64,000 nt of DNA from DAHUYF01 sp035509275. Its GTDB lineage: Bacteria > Pseudomonadota > Alphaproteobacteria > ATCC43930 > CGMCC-115725. Under the pieces are notes generated by a model, which saw only the letters and a program-made list of their open reading frames with translations, was not told where the DNA came from and ran no database searches. The stretch spans positions 14,557 to 78,556 of the forward strand of contig DATJLU010000078.1 in the NCBI GenBank assembly GCA_035509275.1, written 5' to 3'. The first letter of the stretch is position 1, and each line of letters begins with the position of its first letter. The position numbers and the translations under genes are program-made. This document shows positions 51,621 to 60,576 of the stretch, one piece after another.

Positions 51621-53663
51621 ATGCCCCAATCGACCCGAACCGTCCGCACGATGTGCCCGATGAATTGCCACCCGACCCTTTGCGGCATGCTCGTCGAGGT
51701 GCGGGACGGCGATGTCATTTCGGTCAGGGGCGACGCGGACAATCCCGACAGCCGCGGTTTCCTGTGCGTGCGCGGGCAGGCCGCGCGCGACATCGTCGGC
51801 AATCCGAAGCGGCTGCTGCGGCCGCTGATGCGCGACCGCCGCAGCGAAGACGCCTGGCACGCGGCGAATTGGGACGCGACGTTGGACCGCATCGCCGACC
51901 GCATAACCAAAGCCGGCCGCGAAGCAACCGCGCTGTGGATCGGGCATGGCAGCATCGCCAACAATTACGGCGTGTCCGTGGGCAGCCAGCTCAGCGCCCG
52001 CTTCGCCAATCTCCTGGGCTGCCAGTATTGGAGCCCGTCGATGGTCTGCTGGGGCCTCGGCGGCTTCGGCATCGGCCTCACCGGCGCACTCCAGATCAAC
52101 ACCAAGGAGGACATGGCGGCGAATTCCGCGATGGTCGTCATGTGGGGCGCCAACCTCGCGAGCCAGCCCAACACCGCGCGGCACTTCATCGCCGCCAAAA
52201 AGCGCGGCGCCCGTATCGTGACGATCGACGTGCGGCAGACCGAAGCCGCCGCCCAATCGGACGAATTCTTCGCGATCCGCCCCGGCAGCGACGCCGCCCT
52301 CGCGCTCGCGATGATGCACGTCATCATCGGCGAAGGCCTTTACGATGCCGCCTTCGTCGCCGCGCACACGCTCGGCTTCGACGAGCTTGCGCGCCACGTC
52401 CAGCCATTCTCCCCGGAGTGGGCGGCGCACGAAACCGGGATCGCGGCCGAGCGCATCGCCGCCTTTGCCCGCGACTACGCCCGCATAAAGCCGGCGATGA
52501 TCGTGCTCGGCGGCAGTTCCCTGCACAAAGGCCGGAACGGCTGGCAGGCCGCGCGCGCGGTGGCGTGTCTGCCGGCGCTCGTCGGCGCCTACGGGATCGC
52601 CGGCGGCGGCCTCGGTCCGCGTCACGGCGCGCTCGCGCATGGCGGCGGCTTTGCCACCGTGGCGGCAGCCGAGCGCCGCCCGCCCGGCCGCTACGTTCCG
52701 AACCAGATGTCGGAGATCGCAGCCGCGCTCGGCGACGGGCGGATTCGCGTGCTGCTGATCCTCGGCAGCAACATGCTGTCCTCCTATGCGGAGGCGGGGC
52801 AGGTCGCGGCGGCGCTCGACAAGCTCGACCTCGTCGTCGCGCACGATCTCTTCATGAACGAGACCATCCGCCGCTTCGCCGATATCGCGCTGCCCGGCAC
52901 GGCCTGGCTCGAAGACGTCGGCTGCAAGGCGACGCAGACGCACCTCTATCTTGCCGAACGTGCGCTGGCGCCGGAGGGCGAGGCACGGCCGATGCAGAAC
53001 GTGCTGCGCGGCCTCGCCGAGCGGCTCGGGGTCGCCGATTTTTACCCTTGGGCGTCGCACGAAGATCTGCTCGACACGATCCTCGATTGCCCCTCGACCG
53101 GCCGGACGACCGTCGCGACCTTGCGCGCCGCCGGCGGCATCCTGCCGCTCAAGGTATCGCACATTGCCTATCCCGATCGCCGGTTCGATACCCCCTCGGG
53201 GAAGATCGAATTCGTCTCGGCGCGCGCCGCGGCGGTCGGCCTGCCGGCGCTGCCGATGCACGATGCGCAACCGCCGCGAGATGCGACGGCCTATCCGCTC
53301 GTTCTCTGCCACGGCCGGACATTGACGCAGTTCCACGCCTTCTACGACCACGGCCAGGCGCTGCCGTTGCTGGCCGAACGCGACCCGGAGCCAAAGCTGT
53401 GGATATCGCCCGCCGATGCCGCAGCGCGCCGGCTTTCCGAGGGCGATGCGATCCGCGTCCATAACCAGCGCGGCGAGTTCTCGGCAAAGGCGCATCTGAC
53501 CGATCGCATGCCGCCGGGCGTCGTGTGGATGCGCGACGGCTGGCCGGACCTCAACCGCGTGACGTCCGGCGCGCCGGTGCTGCCGCACGCGGCGCTCGGG
53601 ATGTTCCATTTCACGGTCGGCCAGGCCGATTACGGCGCCATGGTCGAGGTCGCGATCGCCTGA
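51621..53663 (+). CDS. molybdopterin-dependent oxidoreductase (bis-MGD, 4Fe-4S)
   Basis: A 680-residue single-subunit-looking enzyme of the DMSO-reductase family. The N-terminal 4Fe-4S ligands lie in MCPMNCHPTLCGM and RGFLCVRG. The molybdenum-ligand region is near SMVCWGLGGFG, with Cys in WSPSMVCWG as possible ligand. The C-terminal domain has LVLCHGRTLTQFHAF. No signal peptide is present, so it is cytoplasmic, unlike periplasmic reductases, and no electron-transfer subunit follows. It may be a formate-dehydrogenase-like or hydratase-like member. I cannot assign a substrate. Confidence 0.85.
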   Translation: MPQSTRTVRTMCPMNCHPTLCGMLVEVRDGDVISVRGDADNPDSRGFLCVRGQAARDIVGNPKRLLRPLMRDRRSEDAWHAANWDATLDRIADRITKAGREATALWIGHGSIANNYGVSVGSQLSARFANLLGCQYWSPSMVCWGLGGFGIGLTGALQINTKEDMAANSAMVVMWGANLASQPNTARHFIAAKKRGARIVTIDVRQTEAAAQSDEFFAIRPGSDAALALAMMHVIIGEGLYDAAFVAAHTLGFDELARHVQPFSPEWAAHETGIAAERIAAFARDYARIKPAMIVLGGSSLHKGRNGWQAARAVACLPALVGAYGIAGGGLGPRHGALAHGGGFATVAAAERRPPGRYVPNQMSEIAAALGDGRIRVLLILGSNMLSSYAEAGQVAAALDKLDLVVAHDLFMNETIRRFADIALPGTAWLEDVGCKATQTHLYLAERALAPEGEARPMQNVLRGLAERLGVADFYPWASHEDLLDTILDCPSTGRTTVATLRAAGGILPLKVSHIAYPDRRFDTPSGKIEFVSARAAAVGLPALPMHDAQPPRDATAYPLVLCHGRTLTQFHAFYDHGQALPLLAERDPEPKLWISPADAAARRLSEGDAIRVHNQRGEFSAKAHLTDRMPPGVVWMRDGWPDLNRVTSGAPVLPHAALGMFHFTVGQADYGAMVEVAIA

Positions 53664-54103
53664 CGGGAAAAGGGAGATCGCGGTAAAGCCCTGTTGAACG
53701 CCGCGTTCCTTGCAGTCATCGCCGAAAGCGTTTATCGTAAACCACGAATTGCTGTCCGCCTGCGTCGCGGCGGTGGACAGTTTCGCTGCACTGAAAGATC
53801 GGGGTCGAGCGCCAAGCTCATTGGGAAAAGGCGGGCTGCCACTGTGCCCGGCCGAGCCGCCTTTCCGGCGGAAAAACGCTATGCCGTTTCGCGTTGTTCG
53901 CACCGCTCTTTGACCACGTCGCCCCTAACGACAGGCGCGCCTCGCTCCGATCAGAGGCGGCGCGAGCGTCGCCGAGTAGCGGGGGTGGGTGCGTTGCGAT
54001 GAGGAACGAGCGTAGCCCGCAACGGCCCGGGTCGCGGCGGTGTTCGCCGCCGCGAGCGGAATGCCGGATGCGGCAACAGCAATTGAGGGAGGACCGCGCA
54101 GCG
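53664..54103. other. 440-base intergenic region without recognisable gene
   Basis: No frame here has coding character or a start with a ribosome-binding site. It contains several short GC-rich inverted repeats, such as GCGGCG-GTGTT-CGCCGC near 54034, and a GTTGCG...CGCAAC pair at about 53993-54022. It probably contains the frmA leader and promoter. No named regulatory element was recognised. Confidence 0.5.
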
Positions 54104-55213
54104 ATGAAAAGCCGTGCCGCCATCGCCTTCGAGGCGAAGAAGCCGCTCGAGATCGTCGAGGTCGACCTTGACGGGCCGAAAGCCGGCGAGGTCCTGGTCG
54201 AGATCAAAGCGACCGGCATCTGCCACACCGACGACTACACCTTGTCGGGCCTCGATTCAGAGGGGCTGTTTCCCTCGATCCTCGGCCATGAAGGCTGCGG
54301 CGTGGTGGTCGAGACCGGCGCCGGCGTCACGACAGTCAAGGCCGGCGATCATGTCATCCCGCTCTACACGCCGGAATGCCGGCAATGCAAGTCCTGCCTC
54401 TCCGGCAAGACCAATCTCTGCACCGCCATTCGAGCGACGCAAGGCAAGGGCGTGATGCCCGACGGCACCTCGCGCTTCAGCTACAAGGGCCGGATGGTCC
54501 ATCACTATATGGGCTGCTCGACTTTCTCGAATTTCACGGTGCTGCCGGAGATCGCGGTGGCCAAGATCCGCAACGACGCGCCGTTCGACAAGGCCTGCTA
54601 TATCGGCTGCGGCGTCACCACCGGCGTCGGCGCGGTGATCAACACGGCGAAGGTCAAGCCGGGCGCCAACGCCATCGTCTTCGGGCTGGGCGGCATCGGC
54701 CTCAATGTGATCCAGGGGCTGAAGCTCGCCGGCGCCGACAAGATCGTCGGCGTCGACATCAACGACCGCAAGGAGGAATGGGGCCGCCGCTTCGGCATGA
54801 CCCATTTCGTCAACCCGAAAAAGGTGCAGGGCGATATCGTGCAGCATCTCGTCGGCCTTACCGATGGCGGCGCCGATTACACCTTCGACTGCACCGGCAA
54901 CACCACGGTGATGCGCCAGGCGCTCGAAGCCTGCCACCGCGGCTGGGGCGAGAGCATCATCATCGGCGTCGCCGAAGCCGGCAAAGAGATCGCCACCCGG
55001 CCGTTTCAGCTCGTCACCGGCCGCGTCTGGCGCGGCACCGCGTTCGGCGGCGCCCGCGGCCGCACTGACGTACCCAAGATCGTCGACTGGTATATGGGCG
55101 GCAAGATCCAGATCGATCCCATGATTACGCATGTTCTGCCGCTCGAGCGCATCAACGATGCTTTCGATCTCATGCATCGCGGCGAAAGCATCCGCTCGGT
55201 GATCGTCTACTGA
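54104..55213 (+). CDS. frmA: S-(hydroxymethyl)glutathione dehydrogenase / class III alcohol dehydrogenase
   Basis: A 369-residue zinc ADH of class III. Catalytic zinc is in GICHTDDYTLSG and HEGCGVV. The structural zinc tetrad is CRQCKSCLSGKTNLC. The NAD site is VFGLGGIGLNVIQG. The family's CTAIRATQGKGVMPDGTSRFS and MGCSTFSNFTV follow. It oxidises the formaldehyde-glutathione adduct to S-formylglutathione. The start at 54104 follows GAGGGAGG. It is cotranscribed with gfa (28-base gap). The S-formylglutathione hydrolase (frmB) is not in the window. Confidence 0.95.
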   Translation: MKSRAAIAFEAKKPLEIVEVDLDGPKAGEVLVEIKATGICHTDDYTLSGLDSEGLFPSILGHEGCGVVVETGAGVTTVKAGDHVIPLYTPECRQCKSCLSGKTNLCTAIRATQGKGVMPDGTSRFSYKGRMVHHYMGCSTFSNFTVLPEIAVAKIRNDAPFDKACYIGCGVTTGVGAVINTAKVKPGANAIVFGLGGIGLNVIQGLKLAGADKIVGVDINDRKEEWGRRFGMTHFVNPKKVQGDIVQHLVGLTDGGADYTFDCTGNTTVMRQALEACHRGWGESIIIGVAEAGKEIATRPFQLVTGRVWRGTAFGGARGRTDVPKIVDWYMGGKIQIDPMITHVLPLERINDAFDLMHRGESIRSVIVY

Positions 55214-55241
55214 GTTTTCCCAGGGAGGAAGGAGGGCAATC

Positions 55242-55814
55242 ATGGCCATTTCGATCCATCCGTCGGTTGACAACGGCGTGAAAAAGGGATCGGCCAACTT
55301 CACAGGCGGCACATTGACCTGCGACTGCAGTACGAACCCGGTGACGATGCGAATAGCGTCGCAGTCGGCGCACAATCACGTTTGCGGCTGCACCAAATGC
55401 TGGAAGCCGGAGGGCGCGCTCTTCTCGATGGTCGCCGTCGTGCCGCGTGACAAGGTGGAAGTCGCCGCCAACGGCAACAAGCTCAAGATCGTCGATGAGA
55501 GCGCCGTCATTCAGCGCTACGCGTGCAAGGATTGCGGCGTCCACATGTATGGCCGCATCGAGAACAAGGCCCACCCCTTCTACGGCCTGGATTTCATCCA
55601 CACCGAGCTGTCGGATGATCAGGGCTGGTCAGCGCCTGAATTCGCGGCTTTCGTCTCCTCGATCATCGAATCCGGCGCGCCGCCGGCGCAGATGGGCGCC
55701 GTCCGCAGCAGGCTGAAGGAGCTCGGCCTTGAGCCCTATGACTGCCTGTCGCCGCCGCTGATGGACGCCATCGCGACGCATGTGGCAAAATCGAAGGGAG
55801 TGTTGCGCGCCTGA
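55242..55814 (+). CDS. gfa: S-(hydroxymethyl)glutathione synthase (formaldehyde-activating, GFA family)
   Basis: A 190-residue Gfa protein: SIHPSVDNGVKKGSANFTGGTLTC, HVCGCTKCWKPEGALFSMVAVVPRD, YACKDCGVHMYGRIENKAHPFYGLDFIHTELS. The cysteines form the two zinc sites typical of the family. Gfa speeds the otherwise spontaneous formation of S-hydroxymethylglutathione and feeds FrmA. It is located 28 bases downstream of frmA. Together with the XoxF genes 2.7 kb away it points to formaldehyde made from methanol. Confidence 0.94.
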   Translation: MAISIHPSVDNGVKKGSANFTGGTLTCDCSTNPVTMRIASQSAHNHVCGCTKCWKPEGALFSMVAVVPRDKVEVAANGNKLKIVDESAVIQRYACKDCGVHMYGRIENKAHPFYGLDFIHTELSDDQGWSAPEFAAFVSSIIESGAPPAQMGAVRSRLKELGLEPYDCLSPPLMDAIATHVAKSKGVLRA

Positions 55815-55872
55815 CGGCGCCGCCCGCGCCGGGATCGGCGGCCGACGCCGATCCCGCGCGAGGCTGCCCCGA

Positions 55873-56076
55873 TCAGGTCTGCTTCTCAGGCGGGCCATAC
55901 TGGCAGCGCCAGCCGTTGAGCCGCCATTTGGGGTGCTCTTCGAGCCATTGCGCGGCCATTTGCTGGCCCTGAATCATGCATGCCATCGGGCTCGCCACAT
56001 CGATCGGCGGCCGTTCCTCGTGGCAGTTACTCGGAGTGCCGGAGAGACAAACGACCAGGATAAGAGTGGTGATCAT
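55873..56076 (-). CDS. small Cys-containing secreted protein (hypothetical)
   Basis: A 67-residue protein from ATG at 56076. It has a signal-like MITTLILVVCLSG, then PSNCHEERPPIDVASPMACMIQGQQMAAQWLEEHPKWRLNGWRCQYG. The three cysteines after the leader (NCHE, ACMI, RCQY) could form a disulfide. Similar short proteins with GQQ..A.W...HP.W.L..WRC are common in alphaproteobacteria, but no function is known. It lies divergent from the pentapeptide gene. Confidence 0.72.
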   Translation of the reverse strand: MITTLILVVCLSGTPSNCHEERPPIDVASPMACMIQGQQMAAQWLEEHPKWRLNGWRCQYGPPEKQT

Positions 56077-57032
56077 TGGATAAAGAGCCCTTCCAGCAGC
56101 TGCGGCGTCGCGAACCACCAGCAATAGCCGTGCCAAAGCGCGGCGCAAGCTCTAGCCAAGAAGCGCAGACGACGCCAGAGCGTTCCAACTGCACAGAAAC
56201 GCGGCAACTCTGCCTCGATTTACCAACCGGATGGTTAACGCGGACGGCGGCAGGCGGTGTGCTGGCCGCGGCGTTGGCGGTGCTGCTGACGGGAAGCGCC
56301 GCGGCAGCGGACCTCTCGGTCGATCAGGTGCGCGCCGCTCTCGCGCAGGCGACACCGGAGCGGCCGGCCGATTTCGCCGGCAAGAATCTGAGCGAGCTCG
56401 ACCTCAGCGGCATCGACTTCAAGCATGCGGATCTCGCTCATGCCAATCTCTTCGCCGCGAAGCTGGCGGGAGCCGATCTAGCGGGTGCCGATCTCCGCTT
56501 TGCGCGACTCGATCTCGCCTGGATCATGCGCGCCGATTTCACCGGCGCCGATCTCAGCCATGCCAGCCTCTTCGGGCCGGTGATCGCGACCGGCATGGCA
56601 CAACCGCCGCCCGATCAGACGCCGCGCTTCGCCGGCGCCAATTTCTCGGGCGCACGCGTGATCGCGCGGCTGGCCGGTTGCGACCTGCAACGCGCGCGCT
56701 TCGTCGGCGCGGAGCTCGGCGTCGATTTGAAGAACCAGCCGATGGGCCAGATGCGCAATGACTTCACCAGCGCCAATCTCACCGGCGCCAATTTCGCCGG
56801 CGCCGATCTCAACCGCGCCGAGCTCGCCTTCGCGAAGCTGCGCGGCGCCGATCTTTCCGGCACCAACCTGTTCCGCGCCGACCTCGCCGGAGCCGATCTC
56901 AGCGGCGCCGATCTCGCCGGCGCCAATCTCACCGAGGCCGACCTCGACGGCACGATCCTCACCGGCGCCAAGCATCTCGACGCCGCCAAGGGATTCGACA
57001 AGGCGATCAACGCCGACAAGGCGATACGCTGA
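56076..57032 (+). CDS. pentapeptide-repeat protein, probably exported
   Basis: A frame of 318 residues. A hydrophobic export segment (AAGGVLAAALAVLLTGSAAAA) lies near residue 60, followed by about 35 A(D/N)LxG-type pentapeptide repeats (for example ANLTGANFAGADLNRAELAFAKLRGADLSG) that fold into a right-handed beta-helix. The TTG at 56076 is the longest start. GTG at 56130 or 56259 would shorten the odd cytoplasmic lead of the leader, and the true start is open. It sits between gfa and xoxJ, which are on opposite strands. A role in the C1 module is unproven. Confidence 0.75.
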   Translation: MDKEPFQQLRRREPPAIAVPKRGASSSQEAQTTPERSNCTETRQLCLDLPTGWLTRTAAGGVLAAALAVLLTGSAAAADLSVDQVRAALAQATPERPADFAGKNLSELDLSGIDFKHADLAHANLFAAKLAGADLAGADLRFARLDLAWIMRADFTGADLSHASLFGPVIATGMAQPPPDQTPRFAGANFSGARVIARLAGCDLQRARFVGAELGVDLKNQPMGQMRNDFTSANLTGANFAGADLNRAELAFAKLRGADLSGTNLFRADLAGADLSGADLAGANLTEADLDGTILTGAKHLDAAKGFDKAINADKAIR

Positions 57033-57049
57033 AACGGCCCAGGACAACG

Positions 57050-57883
57050 CTAGGGCTTGGCCGACTCTCCCTTGTTGTCGAGCAGCGGGACGCCATAATC
57101 GCGCAGGATTGCCGTGATGTCCTGCTGGCGCCGCTGCAGCACCTCCTCGATGCGCTGATGCCAGGCGGCGTCGCCATGACGCGTCCCCATCGCGATCTGA
57201 TAGGTGAGCGGCGGAATGCCGGGCTCTTGTTGGAGCGGCGCCATGGCAAGCGGCAGCTTGTCATGCTTGATGTAATAGCCGGCGAAGGGGCCCCAGACCA
57301 TGCCGGCGTCGATGGCGCCGCTCGCCACATCGAGCAGCATCTGATGCGCCGGATTCTCGACGCGCGTATCGACGGTCAGGTCGTAGGGCTTGGCGTTCGC
57401 CATGAGACCATGGCGCACGAGAAGATTGGACGGCGGCGTGCCGCCGACGACGCCGATATGCAATGCCTTCAACGCGGGATCATCGAGATTGGCCGGGACC
57501 GGCTTGTCGCGCGGGAAGACGAGCACATAGCCGGTGCGGTAATAGGGGGTGGTCGTCTGCATGAGCTCGTCGCCCACCACGGTGCCGATGACGAGATCGC
57601 AGTGTCCGCCGTTGAGGCCGACGCGCACGAAACCGATCACCTGCGGAAACCAGAAATACTCGACCGGCAGCGACAAATCCTGGCCGATGAGCTGGGCGAT
57701 CTTGTTCTCGAACCCCTCGCCCTTCTCGTCGGAGAACGGCAGATTGTGGGGATCGGCGCAGACGCGCAGCGCGCTCGGCGTCGCGGCATGGCCGCCGACG
57801 GGCACTTCCGCCCAGACGGCTTTTCCCAGGGCGAGCGCCAGCGCCGCCGAGAGCGCGAGACGAAGCAACGTGCGGGTCGACAA
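57050..57883 (-). CDS. xoxJ: XoxJ-like periplasmic solute-binding protein
   Basis: A 277-residue protein with a signal peptide (MSTRTLLRLALSAALALALGKAVWA) and a SBP_bac_3-type fold: LRVCADPHNLPFSDEKGEGFENKIAQLIGQDL, VEYFWFPQVIGFVRVGLNGGHCDLVIG, YYRTGYVLVFPRDKP. It is the third gene of the leftward xoxFGJ operon, 33 bases after xoxG. XoxJ is thought to assist XoxF maturation or partner binding rather than import. This placement makes the assignment firm. Confidence 0.9.
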   Translation of the reverse strand: MSTRTLLRLALSAALALALGKAVWAEVPVGGHAATPSALRVCADPHNLPFSDEKGEGFENKIAQLIGQDLSLPVEYFWFPQVIGFVRVGLNGGHCDLVIGTVVGDELMQTTTPYYRTGYVLVFPRDKPVPANLDDPALKALHIGVVGGTPPSNLLVRHGLMANAKPYDLTVDTRVENPAHQMLLDVASGAIDAGMVWGPFAGYYIKHDKLPLAMAPLQQEPGIPPLTYQIAMGTRHGDAAWHQRIEEVLQRRQQDITAILRDYGVPLLDNKGESAKP

Positions 57884-57916
57884 GCGACACCTCCTTGGCG
57901 GCAGCTCTGGCCGCTC

Positions 57917-58351
57917 CTAGTGCTCGTTGATGCGCTGCGGCCGGCCGCGTCCGAGCACGCCGTCCGAGCGCGCCTTCAGATAGGCGTAGATGTCGTCGAG
58001 ATAGTCCATCACGTCCTCGACTGTGCCGAAAGGCGGCATCACATTCTCGGCCGCGGTGTTGACGTCCTGGCGGCCATTCACCACGATTTCCTTGAATTGG
58101 TCCTCGCTCATGGTCTTCAGCGAGAGGGTGAGGTCAGGCGCGTAGGAGCTGCCGGCGCCGTCGGGACCGTGGCAGCGCATGCAGGATTCGGTATAGCGCC
58201 GCCAACCATTGTAGGTGTGGTCGTCGACCTTGCCGTCCTTGATCGTGTAGGGCGGTTTTTCGGCTTCGCCGGCCGCCGCGACGGCCGTGCCGCCGATCGA
58301 GACCACAACGCCCAAAGACGCAAGCGCCGCTAGGCAGAGCCGCCACGTCAT
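57917..58351 (-). CDS. xoxG: XoxG-like cytochrome c
   Basis: A 144-residue monohaem periplasmic cytochrome c. The signal peptide is MTWRLCLAALASLG to AVAAA. The haem motif is C57-M-R-C60-H61, and Met105 in NVMPPFG is the likely axial ligand. The start is put at 58351, six bases after GGGAGG. An ATG two codons earlier abuts the site. It is the electron acceptor of XoxF in described cases. It lies between xoxF and xoxJ on the same strand. Confidence 0.9.
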   Translation of the reverse strand: MTWRLCLAALASLGVVVSIGGTAVAAAGEAEKPPYTIKDGKVDDHTYNGWRRYTESCMRCHGPDGAGSSYAPDLTLSLKTMSEDQFKEIVVNGRQDVNTAAENVMPPFGTVEDVMDYLDDIYAYLKARSDGVLGRGRPQRINEH

Positions 58352-58497
58352 CCGCATCCTCCCGAAACGATCATTCTTGGCTTGGCCCCGTCGAAGGGCA
58401 GAGAACGAGGAGTTGGCATCCCGGCTGTTCCGGGATGCCAACCGCCTCGACTTCGACGCTTCGAGCGCCCGTCGCGTGGACGGGCGCTCAGGGGCGA

Positions 58498-60279
58498 TCA
58501 GGGCAGTGCGAAGACCGTCAGCACGCCGCCGAGCTGGGTGTAGTCGGCGAGCGATTTATAGGCGCCCACCGCACCGAGCCCGTCGGTGTCCTTGGTCAGA
58601 CCCGCCGCCATGCCGATGCCGGCCCAGCCGCCGACGCCGGAGAGAACGGCGATGTACTGCTTGCCGTTATGCGTATAGGTCATGACGTTGCCGATGATGC
58701 CGGAGGGAGTCTTGTAACGATAGAGCTCCTTGCCCGTCTTCAGATCGACCGCCTTCAGATAGCCTTCGAGCGTGCCGTAGAAGCCGACGCCGCCCGCGGT
58801 GACGAGCGCACCCGACCACACCGAGAAGGGCTCCGGATCCGACCACACGATCTTGCCGGTCCCGGCATTCCAGGCGATGAAGTTGCCGAGGTTGTCGTCG
58901 CCCGCGGGCGGGAACATCGACAAAGTCGCGCCGACATAGGGCTGGCCGGCGGTATAGGAGACCTTGAACGGCTCGTAATCCATGCAGACATGGTTCGTCG
59001 GCACGTAGAAGAGCCCGGTCACCGGCGAGAACGCGGCCGGCTGCTCATCCTTCGAGCCGAGCGCCGCCGGACAGATCCCCTTCGTGTTGTGATCCTCGCC
59101 GCCGGCGCCTGTGCTGTACTGGCTTACCACCTGCGGCCGTCCGGTCGTCATGTCGACATGCGTCGCCCAGTTGACTTTGGGATCGTATTTCTGCGCGACG
59201 AGGAGCTCGCCATTCTCGCGGTTGAGCGTATAGCCGAAGCCGTTGCGGTCGAAATGCACGAGCGCTTTGGTCATCTTCCCGTTGACCGGGATGTCGGCCA
59301 GGATCATCTCGTTGATGCCGTCATAGTCCCATTCGTCATGGGGCGTCATCTGATAGACCCATTTCGCCATGCCGGTGTCGGGATCGCGCGCGAAGATGGT
59401 CATCGACCACTTGTTGTCGCCCGGCCGCTGCACGGGGTTCCAGGTGCTGGGATTGCCCGAACCGTAATAGATCAGGTTCAGCTCCGGATCGTAGGAGATC
59501 CAGCCCCAGGTATCGCCGCCGCCGATCTTCCACTGATCGCCTTGCCAGGTCTTGAGAGACGAGTCCTTGCCGACCGGCTTGCCCATCGAGGTAGTGCTGG
59601 CGTCGAACAGGATCTGGTTGTCCGGCCCTTCCGAATAGGCGCGCCAAACCAGCTTGCCGGTCTTGATGTCATAGGCGTCGAGATGGCCTTGCACGCCGAA
59701 CTCGCCGCCGCTCACGCCGACCAGCACCTTGTCCTTCACGACCTGCGGCGCGCTGGTCCCGGTGGCGCCTTTCTTGGCGTCATCGACCATCACCTTCCAT
59801 TCTTCCTTGCCGGTCTTCGCATCGAGCGCCACCAAGGCGTTGTCCGCCTGGTGGAGGAAGATCTTGCCGTCGCCATAGGCGACGCCGCGATTGACCGTAT
59901 CGCAGCACATCACCGGGATCACCGTTGGATCCTGGCGCGGCTCGTACTTCCAGAGAATGCGGCCGCTGTTGTTGAGGTCGAGCGCGAAGACGTTGTTCGG
60001 GAACGGCGTGCTCAAATACATCACATCGCCGACGACGAGAGGATTACCCTCGTGGCCGCGCAACACGCCAGTGGAGAAGCTCCACACCGGATGCAGGTCC
60101 TGCGCGTTCTGTACATTGATCTGGTCGAGCTTGCTGAAGCGCGTATTGGCGTAGTCACCGGTCGGGATCGCCCACTGGCCCGGCTGCTTCTCGAGCTTCA
60201 TCAAATCGTCGTTCGCCAGCGCGCCGCTCATCGGCAAGGCAATGGCCGCCAGAGCGAGCAAAAGGCAACCTCTTCTCAT
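58498..60279 (-). CDS. xoxF: lanthanide-dependent PQQ methanol/alcohol dehydrogenase, XoxF-type
   Basis: A 593-residue eight-bladed PQQ dehydrogenase with a signal peptide (MRRGCLLLALAAIALPMSGALA). The vicinal Cys125-Cys126 ring (VMCCDTVNRG), Glu193 in SGGEFG, Asn276 in SGNPSTWNP, catalytic Asp318 and the extra Asp320 in EWDYDGINE are all present. The DYD pair is the accepted marker of lanthanide-dependent enzymes. Calcium MxaF has Ala at the third place. It oxidises methanol, and often formaldehyde or other alcohols, in the periplasm. The xoxG and xoxJ genes follow. No pqq biosynthesis gene lies in the window. Confidence 0.94.
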   Translation of the reverse strand: MRRGCLLLALAAIALPMSGALANDDLMKLEKQPGQWAIPTGDYANTRFSKLDQINVQNAQDLHPVWSFSTGVLRGHEGNPLVVGDVMYLSTPFPNNVFALDLNNSGRILWKYEPRQDPTVIPVMCCDTVNRGVAYGDGKIFLHQADNALVALDAKTGKEEWKVMVDDAKKGATGTSAPQVVKDKVLVGVSGGEFGVQGHLDAYDIKTGKLVWRAYSEGPDNQILFDASTTSMGKPVGKDSSLKTWQGDQWKIGGGDTWGWISYDPELNLIYYGSGNPSTWNPVQRPGDNKWSMTIFARDPDTGMAKWVYQMTPHDEWDYDGINEMILADIPVNGKMTKALVHFDRNGFGYTLNRENGELLVAQKYDPKVNWATHVDMTTGRPQVVSQYSTGAGGEDHNTKGICPAALGSKDEQPAAFSPVTGLFYVPTNHVCMDYEPFKVSYTAGQPYVGATLSMFPPAGDDNLGNFIAWNAGTGKIVWSDPEPFSVWSGALVTAGGVGFYGTLEGYLKAVDLKTGKELYRYKTPSGIIGNVMTYTHNGKQYIAVLSGVGGWAGIGMAAGLTKDTDGLGAVGAYKSLADYTQLGGVLTVFALP

Positions 60280-60576
60280 CGGTTCCCTCCCTTTTATGTT
60301 GTCGACACTGTTTCGCGCCGTGGCTGCATGGTGCCGCCCGGCGGTAACGGGTGCGGCGAGCCGCGCCCAAGATGCCCCTGGTCCAAGTGGTTAAAGCGTA
60401 CCCTGAATATTTGAAAAAAGCAAAAGGCTAATCCTTGGTAGTTGCCGCACCCTTTCGGGGCAACCGGAGGTCGCGTACCGCCGCTGCTTGGATCGAGGTC
60501 GCGAAATGCCTATCATGGGGTGAATTCGCAAAGATCGAGAGCCGCCATCAAAGAGGCGGCCGATGGGGAGGGACGA

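Noticed and set aside
58498..60279. Calcium-type methanol dehydrogenase MxaF
   Set aside because: The third residue of the DYx motif is Asp320, and the following genes are xoxG and xoxJ, not mxaJGI.
58435..60414. A 659-codon open frame on the plus strand opposite xoxF
   Set aside because: The minus strand encodes a complete XoxF with all active-site residues. The plus frame is an antisense shadow rich in His and Arg.
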